Shown piece by piece: positions 44,870 through 53,136 of a stretch of DNA of 64,000 nt. How positions within the stretch are numbered: the stretch's first letter is position 1; the number at the start of each line of letters is the position of its first letter. Position numbers and translations under genes: made by a program. This stretch comes from Terrilactibacillus tamarindi (GTDB lineage: Bacteria; Bacillota; Bacilli; Bacillales; Sporolactobacillaceae), in the NCBI RefSeq assembly GCF_009718825.1, contig NZ_WNHB01000002.1, positions 62,001-126,000 of the forward strand, given 5' to 3'. The notes under the pieces were generated by a model that worked only from the letters and a program-made list of their open reading frames with translations, was not told the DNA's origin and did not search any database.

Positions 44870-44974
44870 ATGGGATACGAAGATAACTCTTATGATTCTA
44901 ATAACAAAAACAGTTTTGCTTTAATCGTCGTTCTTTTCATTTTGTTAATCATTGTTGGTGCCTTTTACTTCTAA
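44870..44974 (+). CDS. YjcZ-family sporulation peptide
   Basis: A 34-residue peptide, MGYEDNSYDSNNKNSFALIV then VLFILLIIVGAFYF. The hydrophobic tail FALIVVLFILLIIVGA is the hallmark of the YjcZ/SscA-like spore peptides. The ATG lies 8 bases after AAAGGAGG, and a terminator follows. It is too short for ordinary gene callers. Confidence 0.88.
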   Translation: MGYEDNSYDSNNKNSFALIVVLFILLIIVGAFYF

Positions 44975-45026
44975 GCTTTGAGTCAACCTACCCCCCAATT
45001 AAAATCAATTATTGCCAACGTCTTTT

Positions 45027-45054
45027 AGGGTACCAACTTTTGGTGCCCCTTTTT
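45027..45054 (+). terminator. Terminator of the YjcZ-type gene
   Basis: AGGGTACCA, ACTT, TGGTGCCCCTTTTT. Confidence 0.8.
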
Positions 45055-45130
45055 CCTTTTTCCTCTAATTCAAGAATCACCATTGCTAAGGGAACCTCAT
45101 ACAATATTCAAAAAAATGGAGTTGAACAAA

Positions 45131-45466
45131 ATGGTGCAATGGATTGATGTATCAACCTCTCAACATAAATTAAAACTCATGGACGATAATACTCTGATAA
45201 AAGAGTACCCAATTGCTGTTGGAAAAATATTAACGCCAACACCAATCGGTTCATATACCATAATCAACAAACAACCTAACCCAGGCGGACCATTTGGAGT
45301 GTTTTGGATGGGCTTATCGAAACCTCATTACGGGATTCATGGAACAAATAATCCAGCTTCAATCGGTAAGGATGTCTCTCTAGGTTGTATTAGAATGTAT
45401 AATCAAGATGTTCTAGAACTATCAACGAGAGTTCCTATTGGGACAAAGGTTGAAATCCATAAATGA
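45131..45466 (+). CDS. L,D-transpeptidase catalytic-domain (YkuD) protein
   Basis: A 111-residue YkuD domain that would form 3-3 cross-links or attach proteins to peptidoglycan. The active-site motif is HGTNNPASIG followed by SLGCIRM, with His70 and Cys86. It has no signal peptide, LysM or membrane anchor, like B. subtilis YkuD minus its LysM. ATG at 45131 follows ATGGAG by 9 bases. A spore-envelope role is plausible given the neighbouring YjcZ gene but is unproven. Confidence 0.85.
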   Translation: MVQWIDVSTSQHKLKLMDDNTLIKEYPIAVGKILTPTPIGSYTIINKQPNPGGPFGVFWMGLSKPHYGIHGTNNPASIGKDVSLGCIRMYNQDVLELSTRVPIGTKVEIHK

Positions 45467-45655
45467 CATGGTGTTCAAGCTCTTTTAAAAACAAACTCAA
45501 AATTGAGCTGTTTTAGATATTTTGGAACATTAATATTTATATTGTCCTCTCACTCTTTAACCCCTCCACCTAGTACCTTTTTTGTTACATTAAGTTTTAA
45601 TCATCTTAAAGAGATTGACTAATACTCTGGTATGAATAGTTAAATTCTATTATCA

Positions 45656-46258
45656 TCATTCAATTTGTAGTGTGACGCCATTTGGATCTAGGGACTTTTT
45701 CAATTCTATATGACTGAATGTGGCTCTTGTGATGGTTGTTTTGTTTCCAACTGTTGAAATGATCTGGGGGATATCTACTTCGAATAGATTCATTAGGAAT
45801 TGCGAAAGATTAGATGATTTTGTGGCGATTTCTAACTTGTTTATTTTAGTAGGACTATTTACTGATTCTACAGCATCCTTATGAGTTTGGAGTTCAATTC
45901 GAAAACCAAAAGGCGTCCCGATAAAGGTTCTTCTTTCATTCACTTGTACATTTAGATTCATTTTACGTGCCTTGTTAATGATCTTTTGATTGTCGTTATC
46001 TGACACCAAAAAGCCAATATGATCAAACATAACTTTCTTTCCATAACCAAAGGTAATATTAATGGAACCCTTTTTCATTTCAATAATTCGAAAGATAATA
46101 GTCTTATTTCTAAATTCATCCCAGTTTTGTGGGGGATTAAATGTTTGAAAATTGCCGTGATATCTTCCAATTCTTTGAAAAACACGAAAACCATTAGCTT
46201 TGTAGAAAGCTTCAGTTTCTTCAACAAAAGGTGTCCAAAAATGATAGTGAAATAGCAT
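45656..46258 (-). CDS. VOC-superfamily (glyoxalase-like) protein
   Basis: A 200-residue protein with two betaalphabetabetabeta-type halves. The first begins MLFHYHFWTPFVEETEAFYK, then FDHIGFLVSDNDNQKII, and the second ends in ATFSHIELKKSLDPNGVTLQ. This pattern (H near the strand start, E in IELQ) fits VOC metal-binding folds. No substrate is evident. Confidence 0.7.
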   Translation of the reverse strand: MLFHYHFWTPFVEETEAFYKANGFRVFQRIGRYHGNFQTFNPPQNWDEFRNKTIIFRIIEMKKGSINITFGYGKKVMFDHIGFLVSDNDNQKIINKARKMNLNVQVNERRTFIGTPFGFRIELQTHKDAVESVNSPTKINKLEIATKSSNLSQFLMNLFEVDIPQIISTVGNKTTITRATFSHIELKKSLDPNGVTLQIE

Positions 46259-46376
46259 TTCAAAAACCGCCTTTTTAGTTAATCATACATTAATCTTGCA
46301 GACGATTGAAATGGTAGACACTTAACTATAACTGTTCACTCTTTATGCTTAATAATCCGCACTAGAAGTTCATTAT

Positions 46377-46559
46377 TCATTTCTTTTTAGCATAATTTTT
46401 CACGTTCTTTTGAAATAAAGCACTTATACAAAATAGAAATCCAATGACCAATGTAATGAGACTATAATGAAATTTGTCGTTAATCATATAGGCAATCGAA
46501 CTTGCTATAAAAATAACTGATGCAATTGCTTTAAACGTTCTTTTTTGATTTGGTGACAT
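46377..46559 (-). CDS. Small two-helix membrane protein
   Basis: A 60-residue protein with two hydrophobic segments (IASVIFIASSIAYMI and SLITLVIGFLFCISALF) and a basic C-terminus. A GGAGTGAG site precedes the ATG. No family is recognised. Confidence 0.5.
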   Translation of the reverse strand: MSPNQKRTFKAIASVIFIASSIAYMINDKFHYSLITLVIGFLFCISALFQKNVKNYAKKK

Positions 46560-46778
46560 TTCTACTCACTCCATTCTTTGTCCTTAATGGGATAGTCATT
46601 TTATTAATAGACTTATTTTACCATATGTATACTTGGTTCAATCTATTGATTTGTGACAGATTCATGGAGTAAACTTGTCTTCTTTTTGAATTTATCGCGT
46701 AAAGACCTGCTAATTGAACACTTTATATGAATGGACATCCACACTTTAGGTTAGATTGCATACATACGTCATACCTTA

Positions 46779-47190
46779 ATTGCACTTCCTCACACCTCTA
46801 TTGCATCACCTCAGCAGCGAATTGCACCACCTGACTACCTAATTGCACCACCTCAGCAGCGAATTGCACCACCTCAGCACCGAATTGCACCACTTCAGCA
46901 GCGAATTGCACCGCCTCAGCAGCGAATTGCACCGCCTCAGCAGCGAATTGCACCGCCTCATCAGCGAATTGCACCGCCTCAGCAGCGAATTGCACCGCCT
47001 CAGTATCGAATTGCACCGCCTCATCAGCGAATTGCACCACCTCAGCAGCGAATTGCACCACCTCAGCATCGAATTGCACCACCTCAGCAGCAAATTGCAC
47101 CACTTCAGCACCGAATTGCATCACTTCAGCATCGAATTGCACCACTTCAGCAGCGAATTGCACCACCTGTCATCCTATTTGCACAACCGT
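46779..47190. repeat. 21-bp tandem repeat array B (about 20 units)
   Basis: Nineteen to twenty consecutive 21-bp units, consensus ATTGCACCACCTCAGCAGCG plus A. The middle units carry CCGCCT where the outer ones have CCACCT. Because the period is divisible by three and stops are rare, open frames of 90-129 codons appear on both strands, but none has a ribosome site. It lies directly beyond the nrdF terminator. Confidence 0.95.
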
Positions 47191-47210
47191 ATAGACTTCC
47201 TACTAAAACA

Positions 47211-47243
47211 AAAACTGTGCACCTCATATTAAAGGGTGCACAG
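47211..47243 (-). terminator. Terminator of nrdIEF
   Basis: ACTGTGCACC, 8-11-base loop, GGTGCACAGT, then TTTTTGTTTT on the minus strand. Confidence 0.88.
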
Positions 47244-47254
47244 TCCTACTTATA

Positions 47255-48241
47255 TTATTTTTGCAATTCTACATCAGAGAAGTCAAAGTCATCATCAGTT
47301 AATGGCTCAATGTTTAATGGTACAACATAATCCCCTTTAGTTGAGAAGAAATCGTGATTGACTGTACTTGTATCAATTCCATTTAATACGATCTGGCTGA
47401 CAGGATCATGTTCATAGCGATCATCTTTTCCAAGGTTTTGTAATGCTCGGTTGGCATTGTATTTAACATAATCATAAACGTCTTTTTCTAGATTGATTTT
47501 TTTATAGATTTTTTCTGTATATGTTTTTTCAAGTTCAAGCAGTTGATCAAGTAGCTTGTAAGTTTCTTTATCCGCTTGTTCTTGTTCAGCTACAGTTAAG
47601 TCTTCGTTGTATAGGCGCTGGGCTACCATTCCTGTGAAACTTCCGTGAATCGATTCATCTTGAATGATTTTGCGAATGATTTCTCCACTTGCAATCATGC
47701 GACCTTGTCCTGATAGATAAACTGGATAGAAGAAGCCGCTATAGAATGAGAAACTTTCAAGAAAGACGGAAGCAACCATCGCCATATATCGATCAAACGA
47801 CGTCACTTTAGGTGCTAAAAGTTTATGATACCAATAAGAGATAAGACGATATTTTTCTTGGAGTTCTGGCTGCTCATCTACCCATACGCCAAGATAATAA
47901 TCCGTTTTACTCGAGGGAATCAGAGTTGAGAAAATATGTGAATAACTTTTTGCGTGAACATGCTCCATCATGGCCATCCATGAAAAGACGGCTTGTTCAT
48001 GCATATTATCGTGGTGGTATCCGATTAAAGGCATGCCTTCATCGCCTTGTTCACGGTCAAGACCCGTTAATCCAGACAGCACTTCAACATAAGTGGTTTG
48101 TTCATCTTCAAGCATGTTATCCCAATCAGACAAGTCACGGGATACTTTGAATGCTTCCTCTGTCCAGAATTGATTTAAGTTTTGTTTCCAGTAAATTTTT
48201 GCGACTTGATTCGCATTTGTATTCCAATTGATAGCTTTCAT
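47255..48241 (-). CDS. nrdF: Ribonucleoside-diphosphate reductase class Ib, beta subunit
   Basis: Radical-bearing small subunit, 328 residues, with a di-metal (Mn or Fe) tyrosyl radical site. Visible: the N-terminal INWNTNANQVAKIYWKQN, FSWMAMMEHVHAKSYSHIF with a Glu and His ligand, and the radical-transfer C-terminus DDDFDFSDVEL. It follows nrdE by 15 bp. Activation by NrdI, encoded first, is typical of class Ib. Confidence 0.95.
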   Translation of the reverse strand: MKAINWNTNANQVAKIYWKQNLNQFWTEEAFKVSRDLSDWDNMLEDEQTTYVEVLSGLTGLDREQGDEGMPLIGYHHDNMHEQAVFSWMAMMEHVHAKSYSHIFSTLIPSSKTDYYLGVWVDEQPELQEKYRLISYWYHKLLAPKVTSFDRYMAMVASVFLESFSFYSGFFYPVYLSGQGRMIASGEIIRKIIQDESIHGSFTGMVAQRLYNEDLTVAEQEQADKETYKLLDQLLELEKTYTEKIYKKINLEKDVYDYVKYNANRALQNLGKDDRYEHDPVSQIVLNGIDTSTVNHDFFSTKGDYVVPLNIEPLTDDDFDFSDVELQK

Positions 48242-48256
48242 CTATTGTAACTCCCC

Positions 48257-50356
48257 TCACACTGAGCAAGACGTACATTCTTCAGGTGATAATAGTTGCG
48301 TTCTTGTGTAGTAAAGTGATTTCAACCCTTTTTTATGGGCATAAGCGTACAGACGGGCAAGTTCACGTGTACTCGTCATGCTATCGACATAAAGGATGGT
48401 CGAAATCCCTTGGTCGACATGCTGCTGCGCTTCAGCAATCAAATCAATCACACGGTATTGATTCGTTTGAAAAGCTGATTTATAGTACCACATCGTCTGT
48501 GGAGATAAGAAAGGCATTGGATAGAACGTTTCACTATTGCCATATTTTCTGCGTTCAATAATATTAACGACAGGCATCACGGAACTTGTTGCATTTTGAA
48601 CATAGCTAATAGACTGTGTTGGTGCGATAGCCAAACGATAGGCATTGTATAAGCCATTTTCCTTTACTTCGTCACTAAGATTGTTCCAGTCTTCTGGTGT
48701 AGGAATGGCAATACCTTTAAATAGCTCTTTGACTTTCTCAGTTCGTGGAGCAAAAGATTCCACTCGATATTTATTAAAATATGTGCCATCCGCATAGCTT
48801 GATTTTTCAAAACCATCGAAGGGTTTACCACGTTCTTTGGCAATCTCCATCGATTTTTCGATCGAGTAATAATTAACAATAGAGAAGAAGGTTCTGACAA
48901 AATCACGGGCTTCTTCTGACTCATAAGCGATTTGATTTTTCGCTAGATAGCCATTAAGATTCATGGCGCCAAGTCCGACGGAGTGAAGTTCATTATTTGC
49001 TTTTCGAACACCTGGAGCATTTGTTATGTCCGTCATATCACTGACTTGAGTTAATGCATCGATACCATCGTGAATGGATTCTTGTAGCTTCCCGCTTTCC
49101 ATAACATTAACGATATTTAATGAGCCAAGATTACAAGAAATGTCACGTCGTATGATATCCTCTACGCCATAATCATTAATCGTAGACGTTTCTTGAAGTT
49201 GAAAGATTTCAGTACAAAGATTGGACATTTTGACTTGTCCAAGGCTACTTAGAGCGTGGTTTTTATTTGCATTGTCTTTAAAGAAAATATAAGGATAACC
49301 TGATTGCATTTGCATTTGGGCAATAATATTTAAAAACTCGCGAGCGTCCGCACTTTTCTTTTTAACGGCATCGTTTTGTACCAATTCATCGTACATCTCT
49401 TCGATATCCATATCATCAAGATGACGTCCATAGGCTTTATACACCGTGTAGGGTGCGAACATATAAAATGGTTCACCTTTCTCCGCGAGTTCGAAAAATT
49501 TCCCAGGTACGATAAGACCAATTGATAAGGTCGACAAGCGGATGTCTTCGTCAGCATTCTCTTTCTTTGTATCTAGAAATTCAGGTGCATCCCAGTGGAA
49601 AATGTTTAAATAAGCTGCCCCGGCACCTGGACGTTGACCAAGCTGATCAGCATAGGAGAAACCTAGTTGCAATTTACGTGCAACAGGAACAACTCCCTTT
49701 GCCACACCTTCAACGCCTTTGATCGATTCTCCACGCGCACGAATTTTAGAAAGGTTGATAGCCACGCCTCCACCGATTTTTGAGAGTTGTTGGGCTGTGC
49801 TCTCTATGTAGTTAATCGAGTTTAAGGAGTCATCCACTTCAAGTAGAAAACAAGACACCAATTCACCACGACGGGCTTTACCTGCATTTAGAAAAGTAGG
49901 CGTTGCTGGTTGATAACGTTGTTCCATCATCGAACGTGTAAAGGCCTCAGCTTTCAAGGCATTTCCGCGTGCAAGATAGAGAGCGACAATCGCCACACGA
50001 TCGGCATAATGCTCAAGATAACGCTTTTTATCGTCTGTTTTCATCGCATAATCACGATAGAATTTGCTTGCTGCCATGTACGATTGAAACTTAAAGTTAA
50101 AGCTATTAGCCAATTCGTGGATATGTTGAACTTGTTCTTCTGTATATTCAGCAAAAACATCATAATAAAAATGTTCATTAACTAAATAATGAATCCGTTC
50201 TAATACACTTGAAAATTTGACCATTTTTTGATCCACTTCAACCATAAAAGCTTCAATCGCTTCTTTATCCTTCTCAAGACGATAAAACCCGTCTTCTCCT
50301 CTTTGCATCATTTCATTATTTAATTCAATGTGCGACTTTGTCATTGCTTCGATCAA
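48257..50356 (-). CDS. nrdE: Ribonucleoside-diphosphate reductase class Ib, alpha subunit
   Basis: Catalytic subunit of 699 residues. The substrate-site cysteines are in ARRGELVSCFLLEVDDSL and ISCNLGSLNIVNVM, and the C-terminal redox pair is in the last residues (CTSCSV). There is no ATP cone at the N-terminus, as expected for class Ib. TTG at 50356 is taken as start, with AGGGTG seven bases upstream; the first ATG is at 50344. It overlaps the end of nrdI by 32 bp. Confidence 0.94.
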   Translation of the reverse strand: MIEAMTKSHIELNNEMMQRGEDGFYRLEKDKEAIEAFMVEVDQKMVKFSSVLERIHYLVNEHFYYDVFAEYTEEQVQHIHELANSFNFKFQSYMAASKFYRDYAMKTDDKKRYLEHYADRVAIVALYLARGNALKAEAFTRSMMEQRYQPATPTFLNAGKARRGELVSCFLLEVDDSLNSINYIESTAQQLSKIGGGVAINLSKIRARGESIKGVEGVAKGVVPVARKLQLGFSYADQLGQRPGAGAAYLNIFHWDAPEFLDTKKENADEDIRLSTLSIGLIVPGKFFELAEKGEPFYMFAPYTVYKAYGRHLDDMDIEEMYDELVQNDAVKKKSADAREFLNIIAQMQMQSGYPYIFFKDNANKNHALSSLGQVKMSNLCTEIFQLQETSTINDYGVEDIIRRDISCNLGSLNIVNVMESGKLQESIHDGIDALTQVSDMTDITNAPGVRKANNELHSVGLGAMNLNGYLAKNQIAYESEEARDFVRTFFSIVNYYSIEKSMEIAKERGKPFDGFEKSSYADGTYFNKYRVESFAPRTEKVKELFKGIAIPTPEDWNNLSDEVKENGLYNAYRLAIAPTQSISYVQNATSSVMPVVNIIERRKYGNSETFYPMPFLSPQTMWYYKSAFQTNQYRVIDLIAEAQQHVDQGISTILYVDSMTSTRELARLYAYAHKKGLKSLYYTRTQLLSPEECTSCSV

Positions 50357-50702
50357 ATGCGTTCACCCTTTCACGAAATGTCATTACGTCTTGAAGCGTT
50401 CCACCCAACTCGAACTTATACAGAATAGGCACGTTGTATTTTGCCGAAATAACATCAGCAGAGTGTGCAAAATTTGGTCCCCAATTGCGGTTTCCACTTG
50501 CAGCAACGGCTCTTATAAAGTGACCATTATAAGATAAAAATTCAGTTACCGATTCAGGGGGCTGGCCGAATCCTATCGTATTTGTCACTAATATAAAAGG
50601 TTCATCAATGTGGGATTGACGATCAATCGGTTGATGCTCTAATCCTACTTTGTTCAAAAATCGTTTGACGTTTCCCGTCATAGTTTCATAGAGAATAAGC
50701 AT
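50325..50702 (-). CDS. nrdI: NrdI flavodoxin-like maturase
   Basis: A 125-residue flavoprotein that supplies the oxidant for the manganese tyrosyl cofactor of NrdF. The flavin loops are ETMTGNVKRFL, TNTIGFGQPPESVTEFL and AASGNRNWGPNF. It is the first gene of the nrdIEF operon. Two NrdR-like boxes lie 144-187 bp upstream. Confidence 0.93.
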   Translation of the reverse strand: MLILYETMTGNVKRFLNKVGLEHQPIDRQSHIDEPFILVTNTIGFGQPPESVTEFLSYNGHFIRAVAASGNRNWGPNFAHSADVISAKYNVPILYKFELGGTLQDVMTFRERVNAFDRSNDKVAH

Positions 50703-50845
50703 GAAACGGTCACCTTTTCCTTGCTAATATTTCAGATTCATTGTTTTTTAGAGAGAACACGTTAAAAGAAGTGAGGTTATCACTTTCCTTAGTGTTTTTA
50801 CTTCTATGTCTTGTAGTACTGATATACCCGTTTCCCGAACCAAAT

Positions 50846-50888
50846 ACTACATCTTGTTGTTAATATTAAACTTACCACAATATATTGT
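50846..50888 (-). promoter_or_regulatory. Pair of NrdR-like boxes
   Basis: ACTACATCTTGT (50846-50857) and ACAATATATTGT (50877-50888) start exactly 31 bp apart, about three helical turns, as is usual for paired NrdR boxes. They lie upstream of nrdI. NrdR is known to repress nrd operons when dATP is abundant; the nrdR gene is not in this window. Confidence 0.65.
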
Positions 50889-51553
50889 ATTATTCAAGAT
50901 AAAAGCAACGATATAACATTATCATTAATCAGTTTTAAATTGGATTGATAAAGACTCTCGAAATGGTTAAAAAGAGCAGAATTTCGAATTACAAATGAGG
51001 GAAAAAAAAGAATTGGTTAGAATTAAGACCCAAGGTAAAATAATAACATTCTATAAGCGGTTAATCAAATCGTGATTCATCAAACACCGACAATTTTCTT
51101 CACAAAAAGTACATATATTATATCAAAAATCTACATAAAAAGTGATAAAGAATTTTTTAGGACAGTTATTTTTTTACTAGATTGACACTCTTTTAATACC
51201 CTATTGAGGCAATCAGGTAAACTCCCGTATGGCGATTGTAGAAGAATGTACGGAAATTATCGCTTTGAACGTTTCTAACTCACTATTATTAGAAGCTTTG
51301 ATTAGAAATAGCCTGGCCATTAAAATAATCCATATGTGTCTCTATATTTCTATTATTAATTATAAAACAAGAAACTGTAAACATCATCCATAAATGGACG
51401 TCGTCTACAGTCTGGGACTAGTTGCCTAGTCTAGTGTAGACCGCAGACTTAAGTCCACGGTCTTGCAAAACTCTTGATTGCTTAATATGGGTTCTCTTAC
51501 ATTTAGGTCATCAAGATTTAGGGATAGGACGCTTTGTATACATTAACTTTTGT
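50889..51553. other. Long noncoding stretch with palindromes at its right end
   Basis: No convincing gene. A short plus-strand frame from an ATG near 51231 lacks a ribosome site. Near 51375-51412 imperfect arms (ACTGTA ... TCCAT and ATGGA ... TACAGT) face each other, and near 51440-51464 a near-perfect palindrome runs GACCGCAGACTTA / AGTCCACGGTC. These look like ends of a degraded insertion element. Confidence 0.4.
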
Positions 51554-51997
51554 TTAAAGTATGCCTTTAGAGTACTTCACTAATTCCACTTTTATATCTC
51601 TCATTTCTCCACTAACTTTAATTTTCCCAAAGTAGGGTGCATTAATTTTTAAAATCAAACGGTCAAGAGTAGGTTTTTTATGCCCTTCATTAACAAAAGT
51701 ATAAACATCCATTTGATACCAACTTTGGAGTTGTTCACCTTTGCCAGCACCATTAGTCATTGAAGTAATGAAATCCACTTTAAATGGACTAACAGTCATC
51801 TTCTTACCATATTGTTCATCAACAATTCTCTGGATATCAGGTTCTAGTAATGCAATTAAAAGCTTTTCTGAAGTTGTGTATTGGGATAAAGATTGCTCAT
51901 TTGCATTTATTTCAGGTATATTTTCCTTAGCAAACGCTTTGGGATTACTAGAAAACATTAATAGTACAACAAAGAATAGCAAACAGGTCTTTTTCAA
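51554..51997 (-). CDS. Secreted DUF3888 protein
   Basis: A 147-residue exported protein with a signal peptide (MKKTCLLFFVVLLMFSSNP, cleavage about AFA-KE). The DUF3888 domain follows: LLIALLEPDIQRIVDEQYG and WYQMDVYTFVNEGHKKP. The ribosome site is GGTGG. Function is unknown in the family. Confidence 0.85.
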   Translation of the reverse strand: MKKTCLLFFVVLLMFSSNPKAFAKENIPEINANEQSLSQYTTSEKLLIALLEPDIQRIVDEQYGKKMTVSPFKVDFITSMTNGAGKGEQLQSWYQMDVYTFVNEGHKKPTLDRLILKINAPYFGKIKVSGEMRDIKVELVKYSKGIL

Positions 51998-52206
51998 TTA
52001 TAAATCCACCTCTATTACTTATTTGTTATTAGTTTGTGAATAGCGTCTTCTTTTATTCAATATATTTCAAAAAAGTATCCACTCAATTCTCATTCAAATT
52101 GGGAAAATTTCACTTAAAAATGAGCGATAAAATAAATAACTAAACAGTCGTTTTTGTTATGAAATGAACCTTCACCCTATACCCTAAAAAGAACTAAATT
52201 TTTTAA

Positions 52207-52254
52207 GGCTCTTTGTCATATGTGGTAGTGGTTACCACAAGTGACGAAAGAGCC
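52207..52254. repeat. Long hairpin with ISL3-like ends (possible MITE)
   Basis: GGCTCTTTGTCATATGTGGT and its near complement ending GACGAAAGAGCC fold on a short loop, a 48-bp element. GGCTCTTTGTCA resembles the terminal inverted repeat of ISL3-family elements. A second hairpin (CCCCTCAC / GTGAGGGG, 52268-52300) follows and may be a terminator. Confidence 0.5.
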
Positions 52255-52477
52255 AAAATTCAACCCCCCCCTCACCACTTTTAAATAGATCGTGAGGGGT
52301 TATCGTTATTTAAACAGAATGACCATGTAGATCCGTGAGCGCCTACATAAAAAAAGGATTTTGCTTCATCAATTTGTCATTTTCAACCTAATTCAAAGAA
52401 AATCTCTAGGATTAGTTTAGATTCACCTTTGATTTTGCTATTATTAACTTATAACAAATTATTGAGAGGTGAAGGAT

Positions 52478-52999
52478 ATGAACGTATTAGAAGCCATCCA
52501 GAATAGAAGAGAAGTCACAAATTTTCAAGATAAGAAGATTCCGGAAGAAACATTGGAAAAGGTATTGGAAGCAGCATTTCTATCTCCATCAGGGAATCAT
52601 TTGCCTTCTAGGGAATTTATACTAACCGTAAAGCGTGAGACGATGGATCAGTTAGTCCATACTACCCCGTTCGTCCCGTGGTTACGAGAGGCGGCCGCTG
52701 CGATTGTCGTGACAGGACGCCCTGAGATCAGTAAATATTGGCTACAAGATGCATCCATTGCTTGCGGGTTCATTTGGTTGTCCGCAGTAGAACAGGGATT
52801 AGGTGCTGCGTTTGGAGCGGTCTATCATTCGGAAGACCCGAATGAATCAAAAAAACGTGAAAGTTTTGTAAGAAAACAACTGTTAATTCTTGATGACCGA
52901 AGAATTGTAGCAATTATGGGATTAGGATATCCCAAAGGAGAACCAAAGCCAAAGAAACTTTTGTCAAGGAACGAAATCATTCGTTACGACCATTTTTAA
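52478..52999 (+). CDS. Nitroreductase-family protein
   Basis: A 173-residue FMN-dependent oxidoreductase. Landmarks are the N-terminal EAIQNRREVTNFQDKKIPEE, the FMN-contact region AAFLSPSGNHLPSREFI, ASIACGFIWLSAVEQGLGAA and MGLGYPKGEPKPK near the end. ATG at 52478 follows GAGAGG by 8 bases. The physiological substrate is unknown. Confidence 0.9.
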   Translation: MNVLEAIQNRREVTNFQDKKIPEETLEKVLEAAFLSPSGNHLPSREFILTVKRETMDQLVHTTPFVPWLREAAAAIVVTGRPEISKYWLQDASIACGFIWLSAVEQGLGAAFGAVYHSEDPNESKKRESFVRKQLLILDDRRIVAIMGLGYPKGEPKPKKLLSRNEIIRYDHF

Positions 53000-53068
53000 A
53001 AAGTAAGCAACTAATTACAGTCGAACAATGATGCCTCTTTCATTTGCTCTTTTAATTGGCTATTTTTA

Positions 53069-53113
53069 CAAAAAAAATGAGCAAGCTCTGATATGTGATT
53101 ATCAGGCTTACTC
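53069..53113 (-). terminator. Terminator of thrS
   Basis: GAGTAAGCCTGAT, loop, ATCAGAGCTTGCTC, then eight T on the minus strand. Confidence 0.85.
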
Positions 53114-53136
53114 TTCTAGAAATCTTGCTTTAATTA

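Noticed and set aside
46798-47232. Open frames of 90-129 codons on both strands over array B, giving repetitive peptides
   Set aside because: They arise because a 21-bp unit keeps phase and lacks stops. There is no ribosome site, and three frames on two strands are equally open.
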